A stretch of DNA of 64,000 bases from Pseudolabrys sp. (GTDB lineage: Bacteria > Pseudomonadota > Alphaproteobacteria > Rhizobiales > Xanthobacteraceae): the NCBI GenBank assembly GCA_030655215.1, contig JAURVZ010000003.1, positions 27,995-91,994 of the forward strand, written 5' to 3'. The position numbers and the translations under genes are program-made. Shown here in pieces: positions 32,190 through 40,834 of the stretch. The notes under the pieces were generated by a model, which saw only the letters and a program-made list of their open reading frames with translations, made no database searches and was not told where the DNA came from. The first letter of the stretch is position 1, and the number at the start of each line of letters is the position of its first letter.

Positions 32190-33379
32190 TCGCCCGCACT
32201 CATCGGCATCGCCGCATGCGCCGGTTGCCTTGCCACCTCCTCGAGGCAATCGGCGAAGCGCGCTGCCTGCTTCGTCAGATCGAACCTGGCCGCAACCCGC
32301 TCGCGCGCCCTACGTCCCAAGTCGATGCGACGCGCCTCGTCGGCTGCGAGGGTCAGGATGGCGGTCGCCAGTTCGTCAGGGGCTTGTTTACGTGTCACCA
32401 GCGCGGTGACGCCCTCCTCAACCACTTCGACCACGCCGCCGCTGCGTGTGACGATGGCCGGCAGGCCGCGCTCGCCGCCTTCGGCAACGACAAGGCCGAA
32501 GCCCTCGTCATGGCGCGAGGCCAGCACCAGAACGTCAATGGCGTTGTAGAAGTCGCCCGCTTGCGGCGCCCAACCGCAGAACTGCACAACATCGCCAAGG
32601 CGCCGTTCGGCGATCAAGCGTTGCAGCCTCGCGACATCTTCATCGTTTCCCCGGCCGCCGATCACAAGCCGCACGTTTTGACTGCGCTGATGAGCGATGG
32701 CGAAGGCTTCGATCAGGTCGTCATGGCCTTTGTGCGCAGCGATCTGCCCGCATATGCCGAATATGACGGCATCCGCCGGCCAGTTGAAGCGCAGAGCAAA
32801 GTTGTTGGCTCTTCGCCGCGGCGCGGCGAGCGGCGCGATGTCGACGCCGTTGTAAATCACGGTATCGGCGGCGGTCAGCGGAACGAGCGCCGCCATGCGT
32901 TCTTGCGCATCCTGCGAAATGAACACGAAGCGGCGGACGCTTTTGCGCCAGAACCACGCGCTGAATTTCTGGAAGGCAATGGCCGGCGGCGGGTCATGCA
33001 TATGGCAGACCACCTTGCGCCGCACCCAGATCAATAAGGGAAGCAGCAAGACGACCTCGTGATGATTGGCGAGATAGACCACGTCGGGACGAAACGACCA
33101 GTACAGCCGCAGGAAATCGCGCCACGCGATGGGCAGGCGCAGCAGGCACTCCGCCGTCATCTTCAGGTTCGCCCAATCGAGGCGGCGCGAGAACATGCCG
33201 AGCCATGTGGACGAATGCGCGATGCCGAGTTGATCGAGGCGGCGGCCGAATTCGCCATCCGTCCAGCGCGTGTTGAGAAAATGGCACTCAACACGGCCGC
33301 GCAAGGCACCGAACAAAGCCAGCTCCGCGTTCTGCAGACCGAAGCAGAAGGAGCTGGGGATCACGGCGAGAACCTTCAT
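32186..33379 (-). CDS. Glycosyltransferase family 4
   Basis: The 397-residue GT-B enzyme begins MKVLAVIPSSFCFGLQNAEL. Its C-terminal donor domain shows FGICGQIAAHKGHDDLIEAF and the EX7E-like region SRHDEGFGLVVAEGGERGLP, where the second Glu is kept and the first is in DEGFG. Overlaps the Wzy-like gene by four bases and lies 23 bases after the previous glycosyltransferase gene. It likely forms one linkage of the repeat unit at the cytoplasmic face of the inner membrane. Donor and acceptor cannot be inferred. Confidence 0.9.
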   Translation of the reverse strand: MKVLAVIPSSFCFGLQNAELALFGALRGRVECHFLNTRWTDGEFGRRLDQLGIAHSSTWLGMFSRRLDWANLKMTAECLLRLPIAWRDFLRLYWSFRPDVVYLANHHEVVLLLPLLIWVRRKVVCHMHDPPPAIAFQKFSAWFWRKSVRRFVFISQDAQERMAALVPLTAADTVIYNGVDIAPLAAPRRRANNFALRFNWPADAVIFGICGQIAAHKGHDDLIEAFAIAHQRSQNVRLVIGGRGNDEDVARLQRLIAERRLGDVVQFCGWAPQAGDFYNAIDVLVLASRHDEGFGLVVAEGGERGLPAIVTRSGGVVEVVEEGVTALVTRKQAPDELATAILTLAADEARRIDLGRRARERVAARFDLTKQAARFADCLEEVARQPAHAAMPMSAGE

Positions 33380-33402
33380 ACGATTTCAGCCGGCGCTTGC
33401 TC

Positions 33403-34557
33403 TCATGGCGTGGCCTTGCCAGCGAGCGCGACAACGGTGGCAACGGTGTGCTGGAAATCGTTGGCGCTGACAGCGCGACGCCATACGTCGGGTGATTGAG
33501 GCTTAGCATGCATCACAGTCAGCGCATTCGCTAGCGCGGCGGTGTCAGTGCAGCGAAAGACGAAGCGCGGATCGACCGGCGCGACCAGGTCCTCGGCGCA
33601 GCCGCAGGCGTCGCTGACAATGCATGGCAATCCGCTGGCCATCGCCTCGTTGACGACAAGGCCCCAGGTCTCGGTCGCGTCGCTCGGCAGCACCAGGCAA
33701 TCGGCGGCAACATAGGCGCGCGATATTTCGGTCTGATTGAGAAAGCCAGCAAAGCTGGCGCGAACATCATTGCAGGCGTCGCGCAACGCGGGCTCAAGCT
33801 CTCCGGCGCCGGCGAACAGCAGATGAACGTTCGCCCCTTGACCGCCAAGCGAAGCGGCAGCGCGGACCAGATCCATCGGCCGCTTCTTCGCAATGAACTT
33901 GCCGCAAAACAGAACGCAGAAAGCGTCTTCGCCAATGCCCCATTGGCGGCGCAGGGCTTGCCGTTGCGGCCGCAACGCGTCGGCCTGTTTCGCGAAGCGC
34001 TCATTGTCCACGGCATAGGGCGCCGGACTGAGCCGCCTATCGGGAATGTCGAAGCGCCGATACAGACGTGCATTGGCTGAGCCGATGGAAAGAAATCGAT
34101 TCACCCGTGAAAACAGGTATCCAAGCGCCAGCCGCTTGAGCGGACGCTTCCACCACGGCGTCGCTGCGAGATCGTTGCTCTCACCGCGAAGCCATACCGG
34201 CACGCCAGCGGCTTTCGCCTGCCGCGCTGCCTGCCAGTAAGCGGCAACCTGCCAGCCCTGCATCCACAGTGCCGTCGCACCCGCTCGCTTCAGCCTTGCG
34301 CTCAGATTCTCATGCAGCCGGCAGCCCCAGAAATGTCCCGGTTCTGACCGCTTCGCGCCGTCGAGAAAGCGGTGCGGATAGCCGGACAGCAGATCAATGT
34401 CCCACGCAAAGGTCTTGCCGAATTCACGGTCGGCGCTCGGCGCAACGCCGTGTTCGCTGAGGTACCAGACCTCAAACGGCACGCTGCCGTCGCGCGCCAG
34501 CGCCTGCCAGATCGGCACCTGATACTGGATCGGGTGCGTTGAGAGGATCACCAGCAT
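33403..34557 (-). CDS. Glycosyltransferase family 4
   Basis: The 384-residue enzyme starts MLVILSTHPIQYQVPIWQAL, a signature of one GT4 subgroup seen in surface-glycan loci. The C-terminal domain holds FCGKFIAKKRPMDLVRAA and the EX7E region PSDATETWGLVVNEAMASGL with both glutamates. It is three bases from the end of the GT2-acyltransferase fusion gene and probably translated with it. The linkage formed is unknown. Confidence 0.9.
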   Translation of the reverse strand: MLVILSTHPIQYQVPIWQALARDGSVPFEVWYLSEHGVAPSADREFGKTFAWDIDLLSGYPHRFLDGAKRSEPGHFWGCRLHENLSARLKRAGATALWMQGWQVAAYWQAARQAKAAGVPVWLRGESNDLAATPWWKRPLKRLALGYLFSRVNRFLSIGSANARLYRRFDIPDRRLSPAPYAVDNERFAKQADALRPQRQALRRQWGIGEDAFCVLFCGKFIAKKRPMDLVRAAASLGGQGANVHLLFAGAGELEPALRDACNDVRASFAGFLNQTEISRAYVAADCLVLPSDATETWGLVVNEAMASGLPCIVSDACGCAEDLVAPVDPRFVFRCTDTAALANALTVMHAKPQSPDVWRRAVSANDFQHTVATVVALAGKATP

Positions 34558-34560
34558 CCG

Positions 34561-35985
34561 CTACTTGATCGGCCGCGCCGGCACGCCGCCGACGCGCGCG
34601 CCGGCCGCCACCGATTCGGTCACCACCGCGCCCGCCGCGACGACGCAGCCATCGCCGAGTTCGACATCCTTGAGGATCACCGCTTTGGCGCCAATCCAGC
34701 AACGATTGCCGATGCGCACGCGGCCCGCCTCCATCGGCGTATCGTAAGGACGAAGCGCCCCGCCCGTCTGATGATTGCTGTCGGTGATATAGACATCCGG
34801 CCCGACCATGTTGTCGTCGCCGATCTCGACCAGCCCACAGGCATCGATCATCAGGCCGCGATTGAAATAGTTGCCATTGCCGATGCGGATGCGAATGCCG
34901 TCATAGCCGGCCGAAAGCGGCCACAGCCATGCGCCTTGCGTGAAAGCATTGCCTGAGCCGATCTCGATCTGCGCGCAGCAGCGCACGCGGCCGCCGCCTT
35001 CCATGCGGTTGCCCGTGCCCATCTTCATGCCGAGCAGCCGGTACACCGCCAGCCGCATACGGCTGGCCACACCGCGCGGTGCGACCAGCAACCAGTATTC
35101 TATCGTCGATAGTTCTCCCCGCCGGCGCAGCCGCAGAAAATTAAGAACCGTCGACGCCGCCAAGGGCCGCCGACGGGCACGGTTGTCATAACAATCCCGT
35201 GCTATGCGCCGGAAGCCGTCGGCCAAACCGGCGCGCCGACCGCCGCGCATGCAATAAGCGGCGTAGTTCATCACCTGAAGACCGCCCCAGCCCCACAAAG
35301 CGACCGGATAATTTAGGAAAGCATTGAGCGCGATGTTGCTCACGCTGCCGGCCACGATCTCCGGCGAATCACGATGCCGGCCATCGGTGTCGTGGATCAC
35401 GCGCAGCTCACCGCTTTCGACAATCCGCCATCCGGCGCCGGACAATTGCAACGCGATGTCGGTCTCCTCCATGCCGTAGGCCACCGGCAATGGCAGATAG
35501 CCGCGCGTGTAAACGTAAGCCGCAAGCCTGATGACATGACCGCAGCCGTGATAGGCGGCACGCGGCGTCAGCCGTGCTTCGCGCGGCTTCTCTGCCTTGC
35601 TGCGGTCCCAAATACTGGCGCCGACAACAGCCACATCGGCATGCTCTTTCATCAGGCCGGCGGCGACGGCAAAGAAGTCTGTATCGACCGGATATGAATC
35701 ATCGTCAAAGCTGACGGCATAAGGTGTCGTGCACGACCGCAGGCAGCGGTCGCGGCCGCCGCCGGGGCCGAGCCGTGTTGTCGAAGACAGCACATGGATG
35801 CCCGGAAACTCTTGCGCCAGCACAGCCTCGAGCCGGCCATCGCCGGCGTCGATATGCACCCACACTTCAGCCGGCAACGGCCGGCATTCAAAGATGCGCC
35901 GCAAGGTACGCAGCACCGCATCGCCGCGCTCATAGGTCGGGATGACGACGGCCACCGGCACCGCTGTTTCACCCGCTGTCGTCAT
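34561..35985 (-). CDS. GT2 glycosyltransferase fused to LbH acyltransferase
   Basis: The 474-residue protein joins two enzymes. Residues about 8-230 form a GT-A family 2 domain (VAVVIPTYERGDAV and FDDDSYP with the metal-binding acidic triplet at 94-96). Residues about 320-474 form a left-handed beta-helix of hexapeptide repeats, as in O-acetyltransferases such as WcaF, with the probable catalytic H404 in ITDSNHQT and the end GGVPARPIK. A basic helical linker (about 240-315) lies between. It probably transfers a sugar and acetylates the same or a neighbouring residue. The ATG at 35985 overlaps the upstream stop by four bases. A fusion of this order is uncommon, and no frameshift is apparent. 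Confidence 0.88.
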   Translation of the reverse strand: MTTAGETAVPVAVVIPTYERGDAVLRTLRRIFECRPLPAEVWVHIDAGDGRLEAVLAQEFPGIHVLSSTTRLGPGGGRDRCLRSCTTPYAVSFDDDSYPVDTDFFAVAAGLMKEHADVAVVGASIWDRSKAEKPREARLTPRAAYHGCGHVIRLAAYVYTRGYLPLPVAYGMEETDIALQLSGAGWRIVESGELRVIHDTDGRHRDSPEIVAGSVSNIALNAFLNYPVALWGWGGLQVMNYAAYCMRGGRRAGLADGFRRIARDCYDNRARRRPLAASTVLNFLRLRRRGELSTIEYWLLVAPRGVASRMRLAVYRLLGMKMGTGNRMEGGGRVRCCAQIEIGSGNAFTQGAWLWPLSAGYDGIRIRIGNGNYFNRGLMIDACGLVEIGDDNMVGPDVYITDSNHQTGGALRPYDTPMEAGRVRIGNRCWIGAKAVILKDVELGDGCVVAAGAVVTESVAAGARVGGVPARPIK

Positions 35986-36923
35986 CCCGGCACACGCCGA
36001 CCGCGCATGATGTCGCGCAGGGCGAGCAGGCTGCCGCCCAAGCGCTTCCAGAACGCGGCGCCGCCGCGTTGCTGGATGGCGCTGATCGCCAACTGGCAGC
36101 ATTCCCACAGCAGAAAGCGCGCACCATCGCGCCAGCCGCGTTTGTCCATGATCGCCGTCATGATGTAATGGCGATTAACGACGTCCATACGGCTCAGTTG
36201 CACCGATGGCGCCTTGTGCGGGCCCGGCCGGCTGTCGTGATAGATGCGCGCAGCCGGCACATTGACCAGCCGCGCGTGCTTGGCGACACGCAGCGACAGC
36301 GAAATGTCTTCGCCAATCGAATAGCCCTCAAAAACCTGATCGAAGGACGGATCAGGCAGCAAGCGCCGGCGATACAATGTGCAGCCGAGATTGAGCCACT
36401 GCACCGGCATGACATCGCGCGCAGAAACGTCGGGCAGAAATGCAATAGCCGGCCCGACAATGCGCCCGGCGTAGGTCTCGCCTTCCGGCTCGCCGAGCAC
36501 CGCTATCGCACGCCGCATCAGGGCGCCGGGCCGCTTGTAGCTCTGATTGACGATCGCCGCGCTGGCGCCACCAAGGGAAGCATCGTCTTGCATTGCCTTC
36601 CACAACGACGCAACGCAATCCGGCTCGGCAATGATGTCGTCGTCGCAGAACAGGATCATGTCATGACGTGCCAGCGCCATGGCCTGATTGCGTTGCGACG
36701 CCGCACCTAGCCTGGTGGCCGCCTGCATAATGACGCGGGGCTCACCGGCCAGTTTGCCGAACAGCGTATTCACAGCATTCACGGATTGCTGATCCACTGA
36801 CCCATCGACAATAACGAACTCTTCCGGCACCAGCGTCGACGCCAGCAGCGATTCAATCATGCGCACCAGCGGTACCGGGCGGTTCATCGTCGGAATGACG
36901 ACGGAGACGGGAATCGTCTTCAT
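35982..36923 (-). CDS. Glycosyltransferase family 2
   Basis: The 313-residue enzyme has a GT-A fold with VSVVIPTMNRPVPLVRMIES at the start, the metal-binding LFCDDDIIAEPD segment (about residue 90) and a C-terminal extension of about 100 residues with NRHYIMTAIMDKRGW. It forms a four-base overlap with the fused gene downstream and lies 18 bases after another GT2 gene. It resembles rhamnosyl- or galactosyl-type transferases in general layout only, so no donor is proposed. Confidence 0.9.
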   Translation of the reverse strand: MKTIPVSVVIPTMNRPVPLVRMIESLLASTLVPEEFVIVDGSVDQQSVNAVNTLFGKLAGEPRVIMQAATRLGAASQRNQAMALARHDMILFCDDDIIAEPDCVASLWKAMQDDASLGGASAAIVNQSYKRPGALMRRAIAVLGEPEGETYAGRIVGPAIAFLPDVSARDVMPVQWLNLGCTLYRRRLLPDPSFDQVFEGYSIGEDISLSLRVAKHARLVNVPAARIYHDSRPGPHKAPSVQLSRMDVVNRHYIMTAIMDKRGWRDGARFLLWECCQLAISAIQQRGGAAFWKRLGGSLLALRDIMRGRRVPG

Positions 36924-36941
36924 GCCGGCAAGGGCCGCGGC

Positions 36942-37931
36942 TTACTGATCGATGCCGGAAAGCAGACGCACCCTCGGGCGCAGCACTCCGAGTGCGCGCT
37001 CGGCTTTGTGAAGCCTCACGCAAAGGCGCTCCTTCAGCCGCAAGCCGAGGAGCGAAGCAAACGCCTTGTGCCAGATCGAGCCGGAATGGCCGTCATAGCC
37101 GCGCCGCCGCGCCGCCGCTTCAGCATCCATGCCAATGTCGATCAGGCCATTATAGTAAGCCAGCCGCGCCAGCCGGTAATACATGGTGCCGATCTCTTTC
37201 GATAAATGCAGAAGCTCGTCGGGCGTCAGTTCGCTCTCGACATGCGCGAGAAAGTCGACCTGCTGACGCAGCGCCGGCGCCGTCGCATTGCCGCTGACGC
37301 GGTTGCTGGGCTGCCCTTGGACATAAACGCCGCAGCCGGCGGTGCTACTGGCCATGACCGGCTGCCGGCGGCAGGCGCGCCACATCAGTTCGCCATCCTG
37401 GTTTTTCAGGAACGCTTCATTCCACCCTCCGATCTCGTGCAGAAACGCCGTGCGTAACAATACCGAACAACACGGAACGTAGTCGCCCGTGAACCAGGCT
37501 TTCATCACCGATGCCGGCGTCGGCCTGCCAATGGATTTCTCTATCGAGACGTCAATGCGCTGCCCCGACGCCAGCGCGAAGGCATAGGGACCGAAGGCAA
37601 TATCGGCCCCTTCAGCCTCGCCTGCCTGCAGCAGGCCGGTGATCAGGCCATCCTCAACATAATCATCGGCATCGAGAAACAGGATGTATTTTCCATTTGC
37701 CCTGCGCAGTCCGACGTTGCGCGCGGCTGGCGCGCCCAGCGTCGATGGATTGACGATTGTGCTAATGCGCGCCGACTTCGGGATCGCATCTTGCAGCACC
37801 GGGTCGGGTCCATCGACGACGACAATGATCTCCGACACGGCCGCGTCGGCAAGGCAGCTGTGAACGGCCATGCCGATAGTCGCTGCCGCCTTATAGGCCG
37901 GGATGACGACGGAGACGCGCGCCGGTGTCAT
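36942..37931 (-). CDS. Glycosyltransferase family 2
   Basis: The 329-residue enzyme begins with VSVVIPAYKAAATIG and carries the GT-A acidic motif FLDADDYVED (about residue 85-94). The C-terminal third is helical and arginine-rich. The ATG at 37931 overlaps the stop of the upstream GT4 gene (ATGA); a longer frame upstream is not similar to the family. It contributes another linkage of the repeat unit. Confidence 0.9.
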   Translation of the reverse strand: MTPARVSVVIPAYKAAATIGMAVHSCLADAAVSEIIVVVDGPDPVLQDAIPKSARISTIVNPSTLGAPAARNVGLRRANGKYILFLDADDYVEDGLITGLLQAGEAEGADIAFGPYAFALASGQRIDVSIEKSIGRPTPASVMKAWFTGDYVPCCSVLLRTAFLHEIGGWNEAFLKNQDGELMWRACRRQPVMASSTAGCGVYVQGQPSNRVSGNATAPALRQQVDFLAHVESELTPDELLHLSKEIGTMYYRLARLAYYNGLIDIGMDAEAAARRRGYDGHSGSIWHKAFASLLGLRLKERLCVRLHKAERALGVLRPRVRLLSGIDQ

Positions 37932-39184
37932 GATTGGCGCTGTTGCAGGACGGGCGACGTTATCGCCTGCTGGTAGATTTCGATCAGCCGCTGGTTCAGC
38001 TTCATGTTGTCGAAGCGGCTGGCCGCGACATGCCGCCCGGCGCGGCCAATTGCGCCCCATTGCTCGCTGCGCTCGACGAGTTGCGTGACAGCCGCGGCCG
38101 TGGCGTCGGCGTCGCGCTGCGGCACCAAAAATCCGGAAATGCCCGGGTCAATGCTCTCAGCAATGCCGCCGACGGCCGATGCGACAACCGGCAGTCCGGC
38201 AGCCTGCGCTTCCGCCAGCACCAGCGCCTGCCCCTCCTCTTCGCCGGCCCCAGTCGCGATGCTTGGCAGCAGAAAGATGTGCGCTTCTTGATAAAGCGCG
38301 CGGACCTCATCTTGCGTCACGGCGCCGGCGAAATGGACATTGTCCACAATGCCGAGGTCGAGCGCATAAGCTTCCAGTTCAGCACGCAATGGCCCACCGC
38401 CAGCGACCACATATCGCAGCCTGGGAAAGCGCTGCGCAAGCAGGGCGACAGCCTGCAAGGCATAACGAATGCCTTTGACCTCGACCAGCCGCGCTACGCT
38501 CAGGAGCCGCAAGGGGCCGTCCTTTGGCGAACACCGCTCGGAAAACTGAAAGAACTGCAGATCAACGCCCGCCGGCAATTTAACGATCCGCGCCGCCGGA
38601 GCGCCGATCGCAACCAGGCTCTCGCGCATGAATTCCGATCCCACCGTGAACAGCGTGCCTGAGCGAAACAGCTCGTCATAGACATCAAGCCCATGCACTT
38701 CAGGAAATGCATTCAGGTCATAGCCGTGAAAGCTGGTGACGATCGGTCCATTAAGCGCGCCAAAGCCACGCTGCCCCAAGGCGCGCAGCGCATTGGGGCC
38801 GTAGTGGCAATGAATGACGTCGTAGCGCTGGGTCCGTCTTGCCGCCGGCAGCCGCTGATAAAGTACGGAGAGATTGAGCGCTGCCTTGCCGTGGCGCACG
38901 ACATTGAGGCTGTCCGCTGTCGCCGCGACATTGCGGTGACCCCACTGTGCCACGCGCCGGGCCGCACCACCTGTGCGCCGCAACCAGGATCGCGGCACGT
39001 CATCGTAATGCGTGCAATCAAGCAGCCGATACGACGCCACATCATCATGCATCTTGCTGGTGTCGCCGCGCTTCACCGCACTGATTTCTATCGTGTGGCC
39101 TCTGCGTATCAACCCCGTGATCTGGTTGAGGATGAAGGTTTCTGACAGCGCCGGAAATTCACTGACGAAAATGCCGATCTTCAC
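37928..39184 (-). CDS. Glycosyltransferase family 4, GTG start
   Basis: The 418-residue GT-B enzyme begins KIGIFVSEFPALSETFILNQ, a subgroup signature of colanic-acid-type WcaL/AmsK-like transferases. The donor domain has SVARLVEVKGIRYALQAVALL and an EX7E-like region with GEEEGQALVLAEAQAAGLPV. It starts with GTG, overlapping the deacetylase stop as GTGA. The likely role is addition of a hexose to the lipid-linked oligosaccharide. Confidence 0.9.
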   Translation of the reverse strand: MKIGIFVSEFPALSETFILNQITGLIRRGHTIEISAVKRGDTSKMHDDVASYRLLDCTHYDDVPRSWLRRTGGAARRVAQWGHRNVAATADSLNVVRHGKAALNLSVLYQRLPAARRTQRYDVIHCHYGPNALRALGQRGFGALNGPIVTSFHGYDLNAFPEVHGLDVYDELFRSGTLFTVGSEFMRESLVAIGAPAARIVKLPAGVDLQFFQFSERCSPKDGPLRLLSVARLVEVKGIRYALQAVALLAQRFPRLRYVVAGGGPLRAELEAYALDLGIVDNVHFAGAVTQDEVRALYQEAHIFLLPSIATGAGEEEGQALVLAEAQAAGLPVVASAVGGIAESIDPGISGFLVPQRDADATAAAVTQLVERSEQWGAIGRAGRHVAASRFDNMKLNQRLIEIYQQAITSPVLQQRQS

Positions 39185-40095
39185 AGCGCCGCCGCCGCGG
39201 CGCGCCGTCCATTCGCAGCCATGGCGCGGGTCAGCGCGCGCTTGATGATGACATTGTCGGCGGGGATGCGGTCATAAGATTGCGCGCTCCGGGTATTGAT
39301 GCCGCCGCTGGCGAGAACGATCTTCAGCCTGGCTTCGCCAGCGATACGAAACAGATCCGGCGAAACATCGATCGGCTTGCCGAAAGGCGGCGCGAACACC
39401 GGGCGGAAAGCGCGAAAATCTCGCAGCGCCATGACATTGGCCGCAATGTCGCGGCGCTGCCAATGCTCGGACATCATCGCGTAGCGCTGGTGCTCATGGC
39501 CATGCGCGCCGATGGCAAACTGTTCGCCATCCAGGCGGGAAAGCCAATTGGCCGTCACGAACCTGTCCGCAAGGTTCGGGACCGCGGCTGCGTATTGTTC
39601 AAGCGCTTCGCGGTAACGCGCATAGAAAGCCGTATCGCCCGTCTGGCGAAGCGCCTTGCCGTGCTGCTTGATCGCCGCCGGCAAGAGATGACCGGCATAA
39701 GCAAGCACCGGAAACCAATAGGTCCGGTCGCCGCGCAAATAAGCGCTGTTGATAAAGAATGTCGCCGGCAGGCCGCGCCGCAGCAGCAGCGGCGCCACAT
39801 AATCGGCAATCGACCGGTCACCATCGTCGAATGTCAGCGCCGCGCATCGCCCGCGCAGGAAACCGCCGTCAAGCGCGGCAAGCGCCGCGTCGAGCGGCAT
39901 GATGCTATGGCTCTCCGCCACATCGTCGATGGCCGTTTCAAAGTTAGCGAGCGCTGTCCATGTATGGGGATGGTGCCGGGCCGGATCGAAGGCCGGCGTC
40001 ACCTGATGCCAATTGAAGATCGCCAGCGTGTTCTTTTGCGTCGCGCGGAAGCGAAGCGCCCTCGTCTCTTCCAATAATGCGCTGACCAGATGCAA
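39181..40095 (-). CDS. Polysaccharide deacetylase family protein
   Basis: The 304-residue protein is a NodB-fold (CE4) protein. Motif 1 reads LTFDDGD (about residue 87-93) and a later motif GAHGHEHQRY supplies the usual metal-binding histidines. APPFGKP fits the third motif. Members remove N-acetyl groups from glycans, or act as related hydrolases. A signal peptide is not evident, so it may act on lipid-linked or cytoplasmic glycan, or be a divergent member. It is four bases after the methyltransferase gene and coupled to the next glycosyltransferase. Confidence 0.87.
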   Translation of the reverse strand: MHLVSALLEETRALRFRATQKNTLAIFNWHQVTPAFDPARHHPHTWTALANFETAIDDVAESHSIMPLDAALAALDGGFLRGRCAALTFDDGDRSIADYVAPLLLRRGLPATFFINSAYLRGDRTYWFPVLAYAGHLLPAAIKQHGKALRQTGDTAFYARYREALEQYAAAVPNLADRFVTANWLSRLDGEQFAIGAHGHEHQRYAMMSEHWQRRDIAANVMALRDFRAFRPVFAPPFGKPIDVSPDLFRIAGEARLKIVLASGGINTRSAQSYDRIPADNVIIKRALTRAMAANGRRAAAAAL

Positions 40096-40099
40096 GCGA

Positions 40100-40834
40100 C
40101 TATCCGCTTCGCGGCCCGTTGACCGCCGTCGCCGCCAGTCCTGTCACCATGATGGTGCTATCGATGGCCTGAGAAAGATCGGGCCTGCGGTCGCTTCCCA
40201 TCAGCAGCCGGATGAGCGGCTGTGCCACACGCGAGAGGATGGCGCGATAGCGGCGCCGCATCGGCCGCCGGCGTACCCAAAGGCCGAGCATTTGCGCCAG
40301 GCTCGCATCCCAGCCGCCGAGCGCAACGATGCGAATTTTCTGAAAGCCGGCGTCATGCAGATGCCGCTCAAGAGCAAAGGGCGTGAACCTGACCTGATCG
40401 GCAGGGCCATCATGCACCGGCCACAGGAACGGCACCGAGATGAACAGCGTACCTTCCGGCTTCAAAACGCGGGCCGCCTCCGCCAAAACGATTTCCGGCC
40501 GCTGACATTGATGCAGCATTTCGGTCGCAATGGCGCAATCGATACTGCCGCTTTCTAGCGGCATGTTGACGCCGTCCCATTCAAGATCGGGCGGGTCGGC
40601 GGCATCGGGGTGTTTGCTGCCCTTTATATCGAGACCTATGTAGCGCGTGACGCGCGTTCGCTTTGACAGCAAGAGCGGCTTGTAAGACTTCTGGCCACAG
40701 CCAATATCGAGCACGACGCCTTCGAGCCGGGGTAGATGCTCCGTCAGCGCATCAACGATGCTGCGACGCGACAGACATGTATCGAGCCGCTCGACCGAGC
40801 ATTGCGGTGCAAGGAATTCCTCAGACGAGGGCAT
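40100..40834 (-). CDS. Class I SAM-dependent methyltransferase
   Basis: The 244-residue protein has motif I VVLDIGCGQKSY (about 38-49), the acidic loop IGLDIKGS and IATEMLHQCQRPEIVLAEAA, followed by RVLKPEGTLFISVPF. This is a Methyltransf_11 type domain. It sits between Wzt, which it overlaps by 14 bases, and the deacetylase. In O-antigen systems using Wzm/Wzt, a methyl group at the non-reducing end can stop chain growth and be recognised by the Wzt C-terminal domain; a similar role is an inference here. Confidence 0.87.
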   Translation of the reverse strand: MPSSEEFLAPQCSVERLDTCLSRRSIVDALTEHLPRLEGVVLDIGCGQKSYKPLLLSKRTRVTRYIGLDIKGSKHPDAADPPDLEWDGVNMPLESGSIDCAIATEMLHQCQRPEIVLAEAARVLKPEGTLFISVPFLWPVHDGPADQVRFTPFALERHLHDAGFQKIRIVALGGWDASLAQMLGLWVRRRPMRRRYRAILSRVAQPLIRLLMGSDRRPDLSQAIDSTIMVTGLAATAVNGPRSG

